64,000 nt of DNA, from assembly GCA_034401135.1 (NCBI GenBank), contig JAWZSP010000005.1, forward strand, positions 124,001-188,000. The letters run 5' to 3'. The position numbers and the translations under genes were made by a program. Positions 11,756 to 22,601 of the stretch are shown piece after piece. This DNA is from Volutella citrinella (Eukaryota > Ascomycota > Sordariomycetes > Hypocreales > Nectriaceae). The notes beneath the pieces are model-generated. The model ran no database searches. It worked only from the letters and a program-made list of their open reading frames with translations, and was not told where the DNA came from. Numbering within the stretch: position 1 is the stretch's first letter; each line of letters opens with the position of its first letter.

Positions 11756-13506
11756 CTACTGACGGAGCCAAGAGCGAATAACGGCCCCAACCGACTCTGG
11801 CTGGTGGTACGGCGCAAAATGACCAGCCGAGTCGATGGTGTAGAGTTGTAGCCGCTCTGTCCCCTTCCAGAAGCCTCCTCGCCCTACACCCCGCCCATCG
11901 CCATTGTCAGTGAGCTCTCCGGCCCTGAAGAACCATGAATTGTAGCTTCGAGTCCGATACTCCGCTTGGCCTTTCCACGGCAGTTCGTCGAGCATGCGCA
12001 TTTGGCCCGGTGTGTTTCTAGCGGACGCTGGTTAGCATTCTTCTCTGACGAATAGGAATGGTATTCACATGATGATGTCGTTGTTCCCGTTAATAAACAG
12101 CACTCGAATATCTGTGTTGTCGAGGATCCATGTCAATTCACGCGTCACAGGCAGGTAGAGTGACCCAGCCTTGACCCAGTTGGCGTTGGCGTCGAAATCG
12201 ATTAGCTCAAATGAGTAATTGGAAAAGCCCAGCTTCTCCTGGACCCATGGTCGATTGAAGAACTCCCAGGTCTCACCGTGTGCAAAGTTGGAGCACAGAG
12301 GAGGTGTCTCACACTGGTGTCGGCCTGATAATGAGATTGAAGGTTAGCCCAGCAACACTTGCATGTGGTACAATTTGGGAGGGAAACGAACTGTCATAAG
12401 GGTCCCATCCTCCCTTGCGGGTTTCTTCCATAAAGTATCGCCCAACCGTTTCATCACACACTTGTGCCGTGGTCGAACAAAGAGTGGCATCGTAGCTCTC
12501 ACGGCAGTATGCTCCCATGAGTTCGCAAGTAGGGACTGCAGCGGCCATGTCGGCACACGCAGTTTCGTTCATGAGGGGAGCTTCGCGGCCGTCTGCTGCC
12601 CAGTCTGTACAGAAAAACTCATAGTATCCAACAGATTGACGGCTTGAGTCTATGTACCCGTCGACAATGATTGCAGAGGAAATATTGATACGTGGAGCGC
12701 GCCCGAGGATGCTATTCTCCTGCTCAAGCGAGGCCATGTAGTGGGTGTAGCCCGAGACGTAGTGGCCACCCATGGACTCACCGGCAATGTTCCATGAACG
12801 ACCGGACAGCTCGGGGAAGACATCATGGGAGAAAATGTCGAGGAAGGAATAAATATCCCGGCCGCCTTCTAATAGGCTAAGGGCCATGAGTTTGGGGTCA
12901 GATATCTCGGAGAAGCCTATTCCCACAGGTTGGCTGTCAAAGAGATTAGCAGCCAGTCAGTCGACTAGCACCAAAAGAGTGGCCACTGACTCAACGTATA
13001 CCACGTTTGCGCGATCGATCCACGAGTACTCGGCGCGTCTTGTCGAATTCCCATCCTTGTTGACAACACACGGGCCACTGCCAATGAAGAGGCCCATTTC
13101 TCCCGTTGCGCCGGGCCCGCTGCAGGTCGCCGTCAGGAGGACCGCACTGACGAGGGAGTTTTGGTGCACTTACCCGCTCATCCAAAGAACTAATGGCGCA
13201 TTTTCCGGGTCCTGTCGGCTTTCAAAGTACCCTGGGCGTGGAGTGAGCTATGCAGGACGGTGTGAAGTCGTATGAAGGCTTGGACTTACAGAAAAACATG
13301 GATTTGTCGGCCGTGACGTTTACTGTTCCGGTAAAGTACCGCGATCCAGCATCGCAGAGATCTGATGACTGCTCCCTGACATTGAAGTTGGCGCCGGTCA
13401 CGGTTTGGCCCACGCCCAGCGGTTTCTGATCTTGGCCGTGGACAACATTCGGTGCCGCTAAAAGCAGTGGCGCCAGACACTTGAGCGCCTTCATTGTACG
13501 GTGCAA
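11756..13506 (-). CDS. Secreted serine carboxypeptidase (peptidase family S10)
   Basis: This is a secreted or vacuolar serine carboxypeptidase that removes C-terminal residues from peptides at acidic pH. A signal peptide is visible at MKALKCLAPLLLAAPNVVHG (start 13494; an upstream ATG at 13506 is in frame). The reading frame is split by several short introns. The catalytic serine sits in GESMGGHY, the aspartate in NGNNDI, and the histidine in AGHFAPYHQP. The usual oxyanion segment is LWMSG joined to GPGATGEMGL. The join at NGNNDIII|NTPGQM uses a GTGAAT donor near 12075. The GESMGG form replaces the more common GESYGG. The stop is at 11756-11758. The neighbouring gene is a divergent S10 paralogue. 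Exon borders other than those named were not all fixed. Confidence 0.86.
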
Positions 13507-13871
13507 CTCTTATCGTGTTACTGCCTGAATGGTGATTGTGAACCGTGAAGACATGTTACGCGCTCCCAGCTCTTTTGAAGGCAACGGCAATGCGTTACGC
13601 CGTCTACACTCTACCATGAGCGCATCTAGTGGCATCACATCGTTTGCATGGATGATGTGATGCGGATCGGAACACCCGTTTAGGCCTAGGGCGGCGAAAG
13701 AGGGGCTGCGCATCCAGCACAGGAAACTACAGGGATGGATATCGGTTCATTCGGAGTCCGTCCTCAAGGCCCTTGACCTTATCAGGGCGGAGCGCATCAT
13801 CTAAATGCTCCTTGGCTGGCCACAGTCATTTTCCGACCCCCAACACTTCCGCGTGCGATAGATAGGACACA
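13507..13871. promoter_or_regulatory. Shared divergent promoter of two S10 carboxypeptidase genes
   Basis: About 365 bp separates the two start codons, so both carboxypeptidase genes are probably driven from here. One CGG-N5-CCG sequence (CGGAACACCCG, 13668-13678) is present, a possible zinc-cluster regulator site; a single match of this kind is also expected by chance. No coding feature is seen. Confidence 0.55.
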
Positions 13872-15522
13872 ATGTTGTTGTCTCTGCGATTTTCAGCCGT
13901 CCTTGCTGCGGCCACCTGGGCCGAGGCTCTAGCTCCGCCCATTGTCATTGTCCCACCCAAGCAGGTCAAGACTGAATTCTTGGGCCAGCCGGGTGTTGAG
14001 CCATTTGTTCTGACAACAAGCCAAGTCCCTTCTTGGGTATGCAACAGCTCAACTCCAGGAACTTCGGGCTTCATTACATCCCAAGACGGCAATGGCGGCC
14101 AAGATTCCATCTTTTTCTGGTCTGTCGAAAGCAAGAATGACCCCAAGAACGACCCTGTGATTCTGTGGATGACTGGGTATGTTGCACTCCACCTTAAACA
14201 GCAGTATCATCCTCCGGCAATGCTGATTGATGCTCCTTAGTGGCCCTGGCGCCTCGTCTGTAGGGTATGGTGGACTCATGGAACTGGGACCTTGTCGCAT
14301 TGCGCCTGAGGGAGGATACACTGTCGACAACCCGTTCTCATGGAACGCCAATGCCACAGTGTTGTTCGTCGAGTAAGATGGCCCCTCGACCTATTTCATC
14401 GTCGATCGACATACCTGACCTCATTCCAGCCAGCCTGTTGACGTGGGATTCTCCCGCGGCCAGCGTCTGCCAAATGGGCTTGTTGATTCCTCCCGTGTCA
14501 TGGATCGATTCCTTCGCCAGTTTATGACTGCCTTCCCCCAACTCGCCGACAGAGACTTCTACATTGCTGGCGAGTCCTACGGCGGCTCCTGGGTTCCTGC
14601 TCTCGCCGCCACAATTCTGACATCCCAGAACAACCAAGAAGGCAAAATATCTGTTCAAAAAGGATCAGACCCCTCCATTTCTAAGACTCAAAAGGGCCGC
14701 AAGATCAATCTCAAGGGCATCATGATTGGAAATGGACTCGTTCGAAGATCTGTACAGAACATTGGCTTTTTCGAGACCGTGTGCTCTGGCGCAGACAGTC
14801 TTTTCAACACTTCCCAGTGTATGAAATGGGCGCCTCGTGCCATGTGGTGCGAGGAAAACCTCGGAGTGTGCGAAAGTCAAGGCATGGGATCTGTCGCTTG
14901 CAAGGACGCCGAGACCAAGTGCAGCGCTATTAGCAACGTCGTTGTCGGGGATATGCATCGCAACCCGTACGATTTTCGAAAGGCGTGCGATGATCCAGAA
15001 GCCTGCTACGCTGAAATGCGGCTCATCGATGAATATTTAAATCGGAATGACGTGAAGCAGGGGCTGGGAGTTCCCGACAATGTGTCTTTTCGCGGAATTT
15101 CCCTTGATGTTTTCAAGCAGTGGGAAAAGAATGGCGATCTTTGGCGTGCTAGTGATGAGTATGTCAACTTTTTGCTCAAATCAGTAAGTTTCCTTTCGTG
15201 CAACAGTTGCTACGCCTGTTGCTAATCAACATAGGATATCCGGGTCTTGATCTACGTTGGGGACAAGGATCTGTACTGCAACGCAGCAGGAATGCGCCTC
15301 CTTGTTGATCGTGGGCTGAGTTGGGACGGCCAGCCATTCATGCGGTTTAGGGACTTGGTTCCATGGTATGTCGGGGCCAAGATGGCAGGTCAATGGAAGA
15401 GCTTCGAACCGTTGACCTACGCCGAGATTTTTGATGCCGGGCACCTGTCGCCATATGATAAGCCAGAAGAGGCACTGACGTTACTGAATGGCTGGATTCA
15501 AGGTCACATACCGGCCTTCTGA
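13872..15522 (+). CDS. Secreted serine carboxypeptidase (peptidase family S10)
   Basis: This second S10 carboxypeptidase has exons 13872-14176, 14241-14372, 14430-15183 and 15235-15522, which join in frame to 492 codons. A signal peptide is visible (MLLSLRFSAVLAAATWAEA). The order of elements is LWMTG|GPGASS (oxyanion segment), FVDQPVDVGFS, GESYGGSW (catalytic Ser), IYVGDKDLYCN (catalytic Asp) and DAGHLSPYDKP (catalytic His). Many cysteines in the middle (CSGADSL..CMKW..CEENLGVCES) suggest disulfide-stabilised secreted protein. It is transcribed away from the neighbouring S10 gene. With the OPT transporter this gives peptide trimming plus uptake (inference). Confidence 0.92.
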
Positions 15523-16057
15523 TGTATTTTTGGAGGGCCAAGTGCACCTTGTTGTCAAATACATCTCAAACAAGATTTTGGTTCAAGCTACTACCCAATA
15601 CGCACGTAGACGGGGCCAATGGCGCCTTCACAATCCAAGACTCCCGGGCCTAGAACCGCTAAATCCGCTGCGGCTACCTCCCAAGCCCTCGCAATCGTAG
15701 ACCCACTGGCATGTGGCAAATTTCTGAAGCGCTGGCAGACGATTGGCTGGGTCTGCTGTAACCGAGGCGCTCCCTTTGACCCAATTAGGCAAGTTTAGAC
15801 TTGGGCCGCGAGATTGTACTAGCCAAGCAGCACCTTCTTGAATGTGCATGATAAGATGCAGGAAAATCTACTTTCTGGTGGCTACAGGAATAGCTACTCT
15901 TTTTCGCCTAGCTCAGGCACAGTATCCTTGGTATTGTCACTGGGCTATGTTGCACACCTGCCGCTGGTCATACCAACCCCGACGTCCTTGGCTTATACTC
16001 TTTTTCTCTGCTGCATGAAACGATTATGCGAGAATGGCCAACGATTTACTGCGGTAA
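15523..16057. other. Intergenic and unresolved 5' end of the ABCC gene
   Basis: There is a short intergenic stretch after the carboxypeptidase stop. From about 15840 the sequence may contain the first exon(s) of the ABCC transporter. An open frame at 15838-16095 and a hydrophobic alternative frame near 15890-15925 are both possible, but no join could be supported. Confidence 0.4.
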
Positions 16058-19000
16058 GTGTTGTCGACTATCTACCCGATCTTTGGTTTCTTTGACTTAC
16101 TCCATGCTAGCTTCATCTTCTTCTCCTTGGTGGCTGCTCATACCTTGACAGCACTGGTACAGCTCTGCCCACCCAAACGAAAGTGGCGCAGATGGACTCT
16201 ACTTGGAACAACTGCCATTGTAGGCTACAATAATCCCGTCTTTCAAAGCTTGCCCTAATCACATAAACTCCTTTAGGCCGCCAACATTGCCCTCATCGTC
16301 ATTAGCGTCCTAGCTATTGTAACATCGAAGCGGGCAGAGGAGTCTGTCATTACCACTGCTGAGCATATTTGCGTGACCATTGGGTCAACAGTGTCCTTAC
16401 TTTCGGTGCCGCTTACGGAACCCTCCATCACTCGAGCTTTTTATGAGCTGTCGGCCATCATCACATGGGCTGCCGAACTGATCCGGACCGCTGATGTCGA
16501 CTGGACCGCCACCGCGATCCCTGCTCTATGTCTTATTTCCTTACTAACTACCCTTGGTGAGCCTTGGGAACCATGGCCATCGCAACACAATTCTCAGCAT
16601 CCCATATCTCAGGCCTCCCTTATACCCTCCTTCGCCCTGTCATGGCTTGATCCGTTGATGAGGAGGGCGGCATCCACCAGCCTATCCAGTCATGACATTT
16701 GGCCTATTGACCACAAGCTATCAGTACGACACGCATTGGAGAAGGATGGTTTTCAGCCACAGCAGATACGAAAAAGCCTGGAAAGTGGCCTCGTACGAAT
16801 ACTCTGGCTCAACTTCAGATCTGGTATGGCCACAAGTCTTGTGCTAGCTCTCATCAACGTCTCAACCGCTCTTGTCCAACCATTCCTCCTCCGCTCGTTG
16901 CTTCAAAACTGCGATTTGGGCTTCATTGCGGCGCTATTCTCCGTTAGCCTGGTATCTGGCGTCACTGAGGCTCATATGAAGATGATGCTGCGCAGGATTG
17001 GAGTTAAGCTTCGGTCTGTCCTCACGGCTTTCGTGTGCGACGCATGTATGGATACAAGCTGCGATACATCTGCGGCTGATCCATCTGTCTTAATTGAAGT
17101 GGATAGTACCAAAGTCTTCGAGTTTGTAGAGCAATACCACTTGATCTGGATGGTGCCCCTTCAAGCGGCCGTTAGCGTCGCTGGTCTGGCTTGGCTCCTC
17201 GGATGGCGGAGTGTTCTGGCCGGCTTCACAGCTCCTGTAATGCCATTCCTCCCTTTCTGGTTTATCACTATAGCTAATCGTGTTTACTCAAAGATCTTAG
17301 CAGTTCCTCTATTATCTTACGCAACGAATCACATCAGCAAACGCATGGCCGATGTTATGAAAGCGAAAGACTCCCGAGCTTCGCTGGTCACTCAGGTGAT
17401 CAAGCAAGTCAAACAAATCAAGCTAGGTGCGCTGCAGACATTCTTTCAACACAAGATTGACGAAAAAAGAGTCGAAGAACTAGGGAAGGTCAAGAGAATT
17501 GCTCTTCTCAACGCTGCTATGGTGTTTCTTGTCTACGTGCTAACGCCGGCTCTGATATCGATCACGTTTGGCACGGCCGTCATTCTGGGCCAACCACTGT
17601 CTAGCACCACTGTCTTCCCGGCACTAGCCTTCTCGTTTAACATCACGAGATCGGTTTCACTAATTCCGAAGCTCGTGATGCTATACCAAGGCTGCCAGAT
17701 CTCGCTCGAGCGCATCACAAGTTTCCTCCGAGGCTCGCGGCTAGAGACTGGTTATACCAACGCGGTCACTTATGCGCCCGATCATAGTGGACTCTCTACG
17801 GATCTAGGATCATTCAAGATGCGGGGTTGTGATATCCGTGCATCTCAGTCGCTTCCCGCGTCCCAAATACTGCTCAGGAACTGCAACATGGAAGCCAGCC
17901 CCAAATCGTTGGTGGCCATTTCAGGACCCGTTGGATGTGGAAAGACAAGCTTGATCCGGGCCATCATTGGAGAAAGCGAAGCTTCTACCGGAACCGTTTC
18001 AGTGAGTGGAAGAATTGCATACGCACCACAGAAGCCGTTCCTAATATCCGGGACTGTGCGGGACAACATCCTCTTTGGCCTTCCATTTGATGGCCCCGTT
18101 TACGAACGGGTCCTCGACGCCGTCTCACTTCGCCCGGACCTGGCTAGACTGCCTCAAGGAGACTCTACTGTCCTAGGAGGAACCGGAGTCGCGCTCTCCG
18201 GAGGTCAGAAGACTCGCATAGGACTGGCCCGAGCAGCGTACGCCAGACGGGAAATGGTCGTTCTGGATGATCCTCTAGCGGCCGTAGACGCAAAAGTCCA
18301 GTCTCATCTCATCAATCACCTTCTCGGACCTCGCGGTATCCTCAAGGATTCGTTGAGAATTGTCACTACATCTTCCGAGGCCTTGATGGCGCAGGCTGAT
18401 AAACGATACACCATCGATGACGGAACCACGAAGCCAACATCACGGCCGCAACAGACCAGGGAGGATTCCGAAGACGCAGTGAAGATGATGGATCAAAGAA
18501 TTGTGGCTCAAGAATGGCCGACAACGCGCACGACAAGTTATGGTTCAATGAAGCCAACCCCCTTGGTACAAGTAACAGCAGCCTCGAATTCGGATGATGA
18601 CGAAAGCGCCCCGCTACTATCAAAGGTTCCGGTGAAACAGGAGTCATCGGATGTCGGCGATGCCCCAATTTCTTTTGGCACATATCTCCGATTTCTAAAA
18701 CTCGCCAAACATGGGGGCTGGTTCCTGGTACTGCTCACAGCTGCAGCTTCCAAGATCCTGGACATTGTTGCCGTCTACTTCCTGAAGCTGTCAAGCGAGG
18801 AGTCTGAAATTCGGGGCCAAGCTTACAAACTGGCCTCCTATTCGGCTTGCGCGCTCCTAGGAGGGGCCATTTCTGCTGTTTTCGTGCTCGTCGCCTACTT
18901 TATTTGCGTCATCCCTTCCTCTCGCTCCATCCACGCGGAACTGACCAAGGGCATTTTGGAGAGCAAGTTTTCATTCTTTGACTCGATCAGTCTTGGTCAG

Positions 19001-20606
19001 CTATTGAACCGATTCACCAATGACATCAACAAGATTGACAACTCTGTTGCCGCGGGCCTCATCGGCTTGGTGGCCCTTTTTGTCACGGCTACAGCATCCA
19101 TTGTCGTCGTTGTCGCGGCGTCGCCATTGAGCGTTTTATATCTTGTTCCCATTGGCGCAGTCTACTTCGCCATACAGTCACATTATCTGCATTCTTGCCG
19201 ACAGTTGAGGCGATTGGAAACGCTCGCACGAGGGCCCATTCTGAACAAAGCAGGCGAGATGCGCGATGGTGCGTCATCCATTGCGATATTCAATCAGGGC
19301 AACGGCTTCAAAGATGAAGCCAGAGATGTGATTGACGACCATATACGCGTGTGGCTCCCCTTTGTATCACTAGACTCTTGGCTTGTCCTCCGCCTTCAGC
19401 TTCTCTCGAGGTGGGTGCAAGGCGTCTACCATGTTTCCGCTGCTGCTGACACCTATTTGTAGCATTATCCAGCTCCTCTCCGCTTTGCTCTTGAAATACC
19501 TCGACACGTCACCCAGCACATTGGGACTTGTGATGAACTATCTAATCCAAATCACTTCTCAGTTCAACATGTTTGTCCAGATGCGAGCCACCCTCGAAGC
19601 TGACATTACCTCGGTCGAGCGAGTTTGGTCCTGTGCCGCCAATATCCCGGAGAGCGTCCCTGAAGACGAAACCGTGCCACTGCCCAGTTGGCCTCAACAT
19701 GCAAGCGTCGCTTTCAACTCGTATAGTGCCAGTTATAAGGCCGGCAAAGAGCCATGCCTGAAAAGTCTTACCTTTACTATTCAGCCCGGTGAGCATGTTG
19801 CCGTTGTAGGTCGAACTGGGGCGGGGAAGTCTTCCCTGAGTCTTGCACTTCTGCGTGCTCTCCATCATGAACATGGGCAAATTCTCATCGATGGCATTGA
19901 TATTGCAGGCGTGAGGTTGACCGAGTTGCGTAGGCGAATAACACTAATCCCTCAAGAACCTGCCATGTTTGAAGGCACAATTCGAGACAATTTGGATGTG
20001 GAGGGAACCCGAACGGATGAGCAACTGAGGCAAGCGCTGGATACCTGTCGGATGAACCAAGTGTTCAATCTCAATCCAGGGCAGGATCCTCTAGAATACC
20101 GGGTTTCAGCGATGGCGTTCGTTCCATTACCATTATCGCGGCCACTGCGGCAATGTACTGACGAGCCTTAGGTCAAACCTGTCTGGGGGACAGATCCAAA
20201 TACTGGCACTCTCAAGAGCAATTCTAGCCAACAATCGTATTGTCGTACTTGACGAAGGTAGCTTCAGAATGAATCGATCTTGACGGGACCCATTGTTGAC
20301 TTCTTTTCAGCCACTGCCGCAATGGACGCAGACACAAGTGCAATTATTCACAAGGTGATTCGGCACAGATTTCAGCAATGCACGACCATCACAATCACCC
20401 ACCATATCGAGTCAGCGGTGCGTGAAGTCAAATTTCGCTTGAAGAACATGTGCTAATCTGTTTCCTCACAGCTGGAAGCTGACAAGGTTCTGGTGATGCA
20501 TGATGGACATGTAGCAAGCTTCGCTAGCCCTGGGGATTTGCTCAACGACAAGAATTCAATTTTGTCTCAGCTCGTTGCCGAAGCTCGTGGCCAGCCTCGT
20601 GTATAA
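16058..20606 (+). CDS. ABCC (MRP)-type ABC transporter, full-size; 5' end uncertain
   Basis: This is a full ABCC exporter of conjugates or toxins. A hydrophobic N-terminal part (SFIFFSLVAAHTL..., joined at a GTAGGC donor near 16217 to AANIALIVISV) leads into membrane domain 1. NBD1 has Walker A GPVGCGKTS, signature ALSGGQKTRIGLARA and Walker B MVVLDDPLAAVD. Membrane domain 2 begins near 18690. An intron near 19410-19462 joins LLS to SIIQLLSALLLKYL. NBD2 has Walker A GRTGAGKSSLS. An intron at about 20102-20171 restores SNLSGGQIQILALSRAI, and further introns follow VVLDE (near 20257) and HHIESA. The end is TAA at 20604-20606. NBD1 has DDP in place of the catalytic DE, usual for the degenerate site of ABCC proteins. 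The first exon is unresolved, so the N-terminus may be atypical or incomplete. Confidence 0.85.
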
Positions 20607-20795
20607 ATGCTCGACGAGATTGACAGGCAGTTGCGATGGTGTATCATCCATCCTACTGGCTGGTCATCACTGAAGAGCAAGGCGCGCAAGATCATGTTGG
20701 TTTATCCGATCAATTACTAGCTAGTTTCGAACGTATTCCTTAGCTATTCTATCAACTACTAGTCCCAGGAGATTGAGACCTCAGTGTACCAATGG

Positions 20796-22601
20796 TTAAA
20801 AAACAGTACCCTTGGTTTGCTTCTTCACATTGATAATATTAATGTTGCGCCACATGACCACACCGATGAGACCCAAAACCCAGGTGGCAGTACCTGCGAT
20901 GAACAAGTACCTCTGCGCATCTCCGTAGGCATGCTGAATTGCCAGTCGTGTAGGTGTTCCAACTGGATAAGACAGCTGCGTCACAATGTCCATAAGAATC
21001 ATTGGCAGGTTCTCGGCCTCCTCGATCGGAAGGTACTCAGCCAGCTTCCTAGGCATGACGTCTTGCCAAACAGCAGCAGAGATAGTCATGCCCACTGCTT
21101 GGCCAATGCTTGCAAACATGGAGACCAGTGCGATTGCGACGGCGAAGAATTGTTGCTCTTGGACTGCGGCGAGGATGGCAATCTCGGCTGTGAGCATGAT
21201 GGTCCCACTGCCAAAGGCGATGAAGATCTGGGACATGGCAATGTAGCCAATGTTGGTATCGGGCTGGCGAAAGTGTGTCATGAGACCATTTCCAAGAATC
21301 GACAGAGGAATCGCAAAGTAGAGAGTAACAGGCTTGAAGTAGCCAGTGTACGACATGAGAGCTCCGACTAGGATGGCGCAGAAGAAGCCACCGACACTGT
21401 AGGTCGCGACGACATAGCTGGCGTGGGTGACGCTAAGGTTGTTGACCACCTGCAGGATGGAGCTGAAGTACATGTTCCAGCACATGGCGCTGAGGAAGAG
21501 GGCAAACGAAAGGAGACAGGCACCAGTGGCGGTGCGATCCTTCAGAAACCTCCAGGGGATGAAACAGACAGGGGCGAAGAATCTCTCCCAAACACCAAAA
21601 GCGATCAAGAGGACGATGCCAAAGACTAAAAAGCAGATGACAATGGGCGAGCTCCATTGCTTGGCCTGCTGGGCATAGAGGTTGAACGGTAGGAGGAAGA
21701 AGGCGACACCAGCAGAAAGCGAGACGAGACCGATGACATCGAATTCGCGGCCGTAGTACATGACCGATTCGATCAAGGTACGTCCACTCTTTTGTTGCGG
21801 AACCAGGCCCTTCTTTTTGGCCTTGAGATAATGGTTCATGAACAATCCAAATAGGGGGAGAGTGACTGCCGGAACGAGTATACTCTCCATCCCAAAAGCC
21901 CAGCGCCAGCCAGCCCCCTTTATAAATGCCGTGGAAATTGGACCGCCCAGCCAAGCAGTGATGATGGTGGGCGAGCCGACTAGAGCTTGGATGAGGCCTC
22001 GATGACGCAGGGAGGTCGTGTCGGCGATGAAGACGCTGAGGCTGTATCCGAGGCCGTTGATACCGACAGTGTAAAAGACTTGCGATGCGGCGTAGGCTTC
22101 GACATTGTTACAAGCGGCCGACATGATGAGTCCGATAGTAGCGAGACCAGAGCAGAGTATGAAACCCTGTGGGCGGCCAAAGATGTCGAGGGCCTTTGCA
22201 ATGCTCAGGTTCGTGACGCCGCCGATGACAGAACTCAGGACGCCCGTGGTAGCAGTGAGGGAATGTGCACCGAAGTCGGACGTGACATAGGGCAGCAAGG
22301 CGCCGCTGACTCCGGAAACGAGACCTTGGACGAAGTAGACGAACCAGATGATGACGTAGGCTGTCACCAAGGCTGTCGTGGACCAGGAGAGAGTCACAGC
22401 CTCGATCTTCTGGATACCACGCTGGACACCCTCGTCGACAGTGTCGCTGCCGGCGCCGTTGGGGGTTTCCGAGTCTCCATCCAGCGGCTGACCTGTGGCC
22501 TGCACCTTTTCTTTGGAGTCGTAATCGGCGTCGGTCGTGGCAGTCATGGCCTCGGGGAGACGTGGATGCTTGGGGGTGGTGTTGCGCGTCGAGTTCAGCA
22601 A
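20796..22601 (-). CDS. MFS siderophore-iron transporter (ARN/Sit/MirB family)
   Basis: This is a plasma-membrane or vesicular carrier of ferri-siderophores of the major facilitator superfamily. It is a single open exon of 601 codons with about 14 membrane segments, the number typical of the SHS/ARN family rather than the 12 of most MFS carriers. Recognisable stretches are LVTAYVIIWFVYFVQGLVSGVSGALLPYVTSDF, SVFIADTTSLRHRG, GWRWAFGM, WERFFAPVCFIPWRFLKDRT and YGDAQRYL near the end, matching the conserved loops of fungal siderophore carriers. The start is ATG 22601 or the inner MTATTDADYDSKEK at 22547. Its promoter faces the large intergenic space in front of the isocyanide synthase-PDR gene, so joint expression is possible (inference). 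Confidence 0.9.
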   Translation of the reverse strand: MLNSTRNTTPKHPRLPEAMTATTDADYDSKEKVQATGQPLDGDSETPNGAGSDTVDEGVQRGIQKIEAVTLSWSTTALVTAYVIIWFVYFVQGLVSGVSGALLPYVTSDFGAHSLTATTGVLSSVIGGVTNLSIAKALDIFGRPQGFILCSGLATIGLIMSAACNNVEAYAASQVFYTVGINGLGYSLSVFIADTTSLRHRGLIQALVGSPTIITAWLGGPISTAFIKGAGWRWAFGMESILVPAVTLPLFGLFMNHYLKAKKKGLVPQQKSGRTLIESVMYYGREFDVIGLVSLSAGVAFFLLPFNLYAQQAKQWSSPIVICFLVFGIVLLIAFGVWERFFAPVCFIPWRFLKDRTATGACLLSFALFLSAMCWNMYFSSILQVVNNLSVTHASYVVATYSVGGFFCAILVGALMSYTGYFKPVTLYFAIPLSILGNGLMTHFRQPDTNIGYIAMSQIFIAFGSGTIMLTAEIAILAAVQEQQFFAVAIALVSMFASIGQAVGMTISAAVWQDVMPRKLAEYLPIEEAENLPMILMDIVTQLSYPVGTPTRLAIQHAYGDAQRYLFIAGTATWVLGLIGVVMWRNINIINVKKQTKGTVF

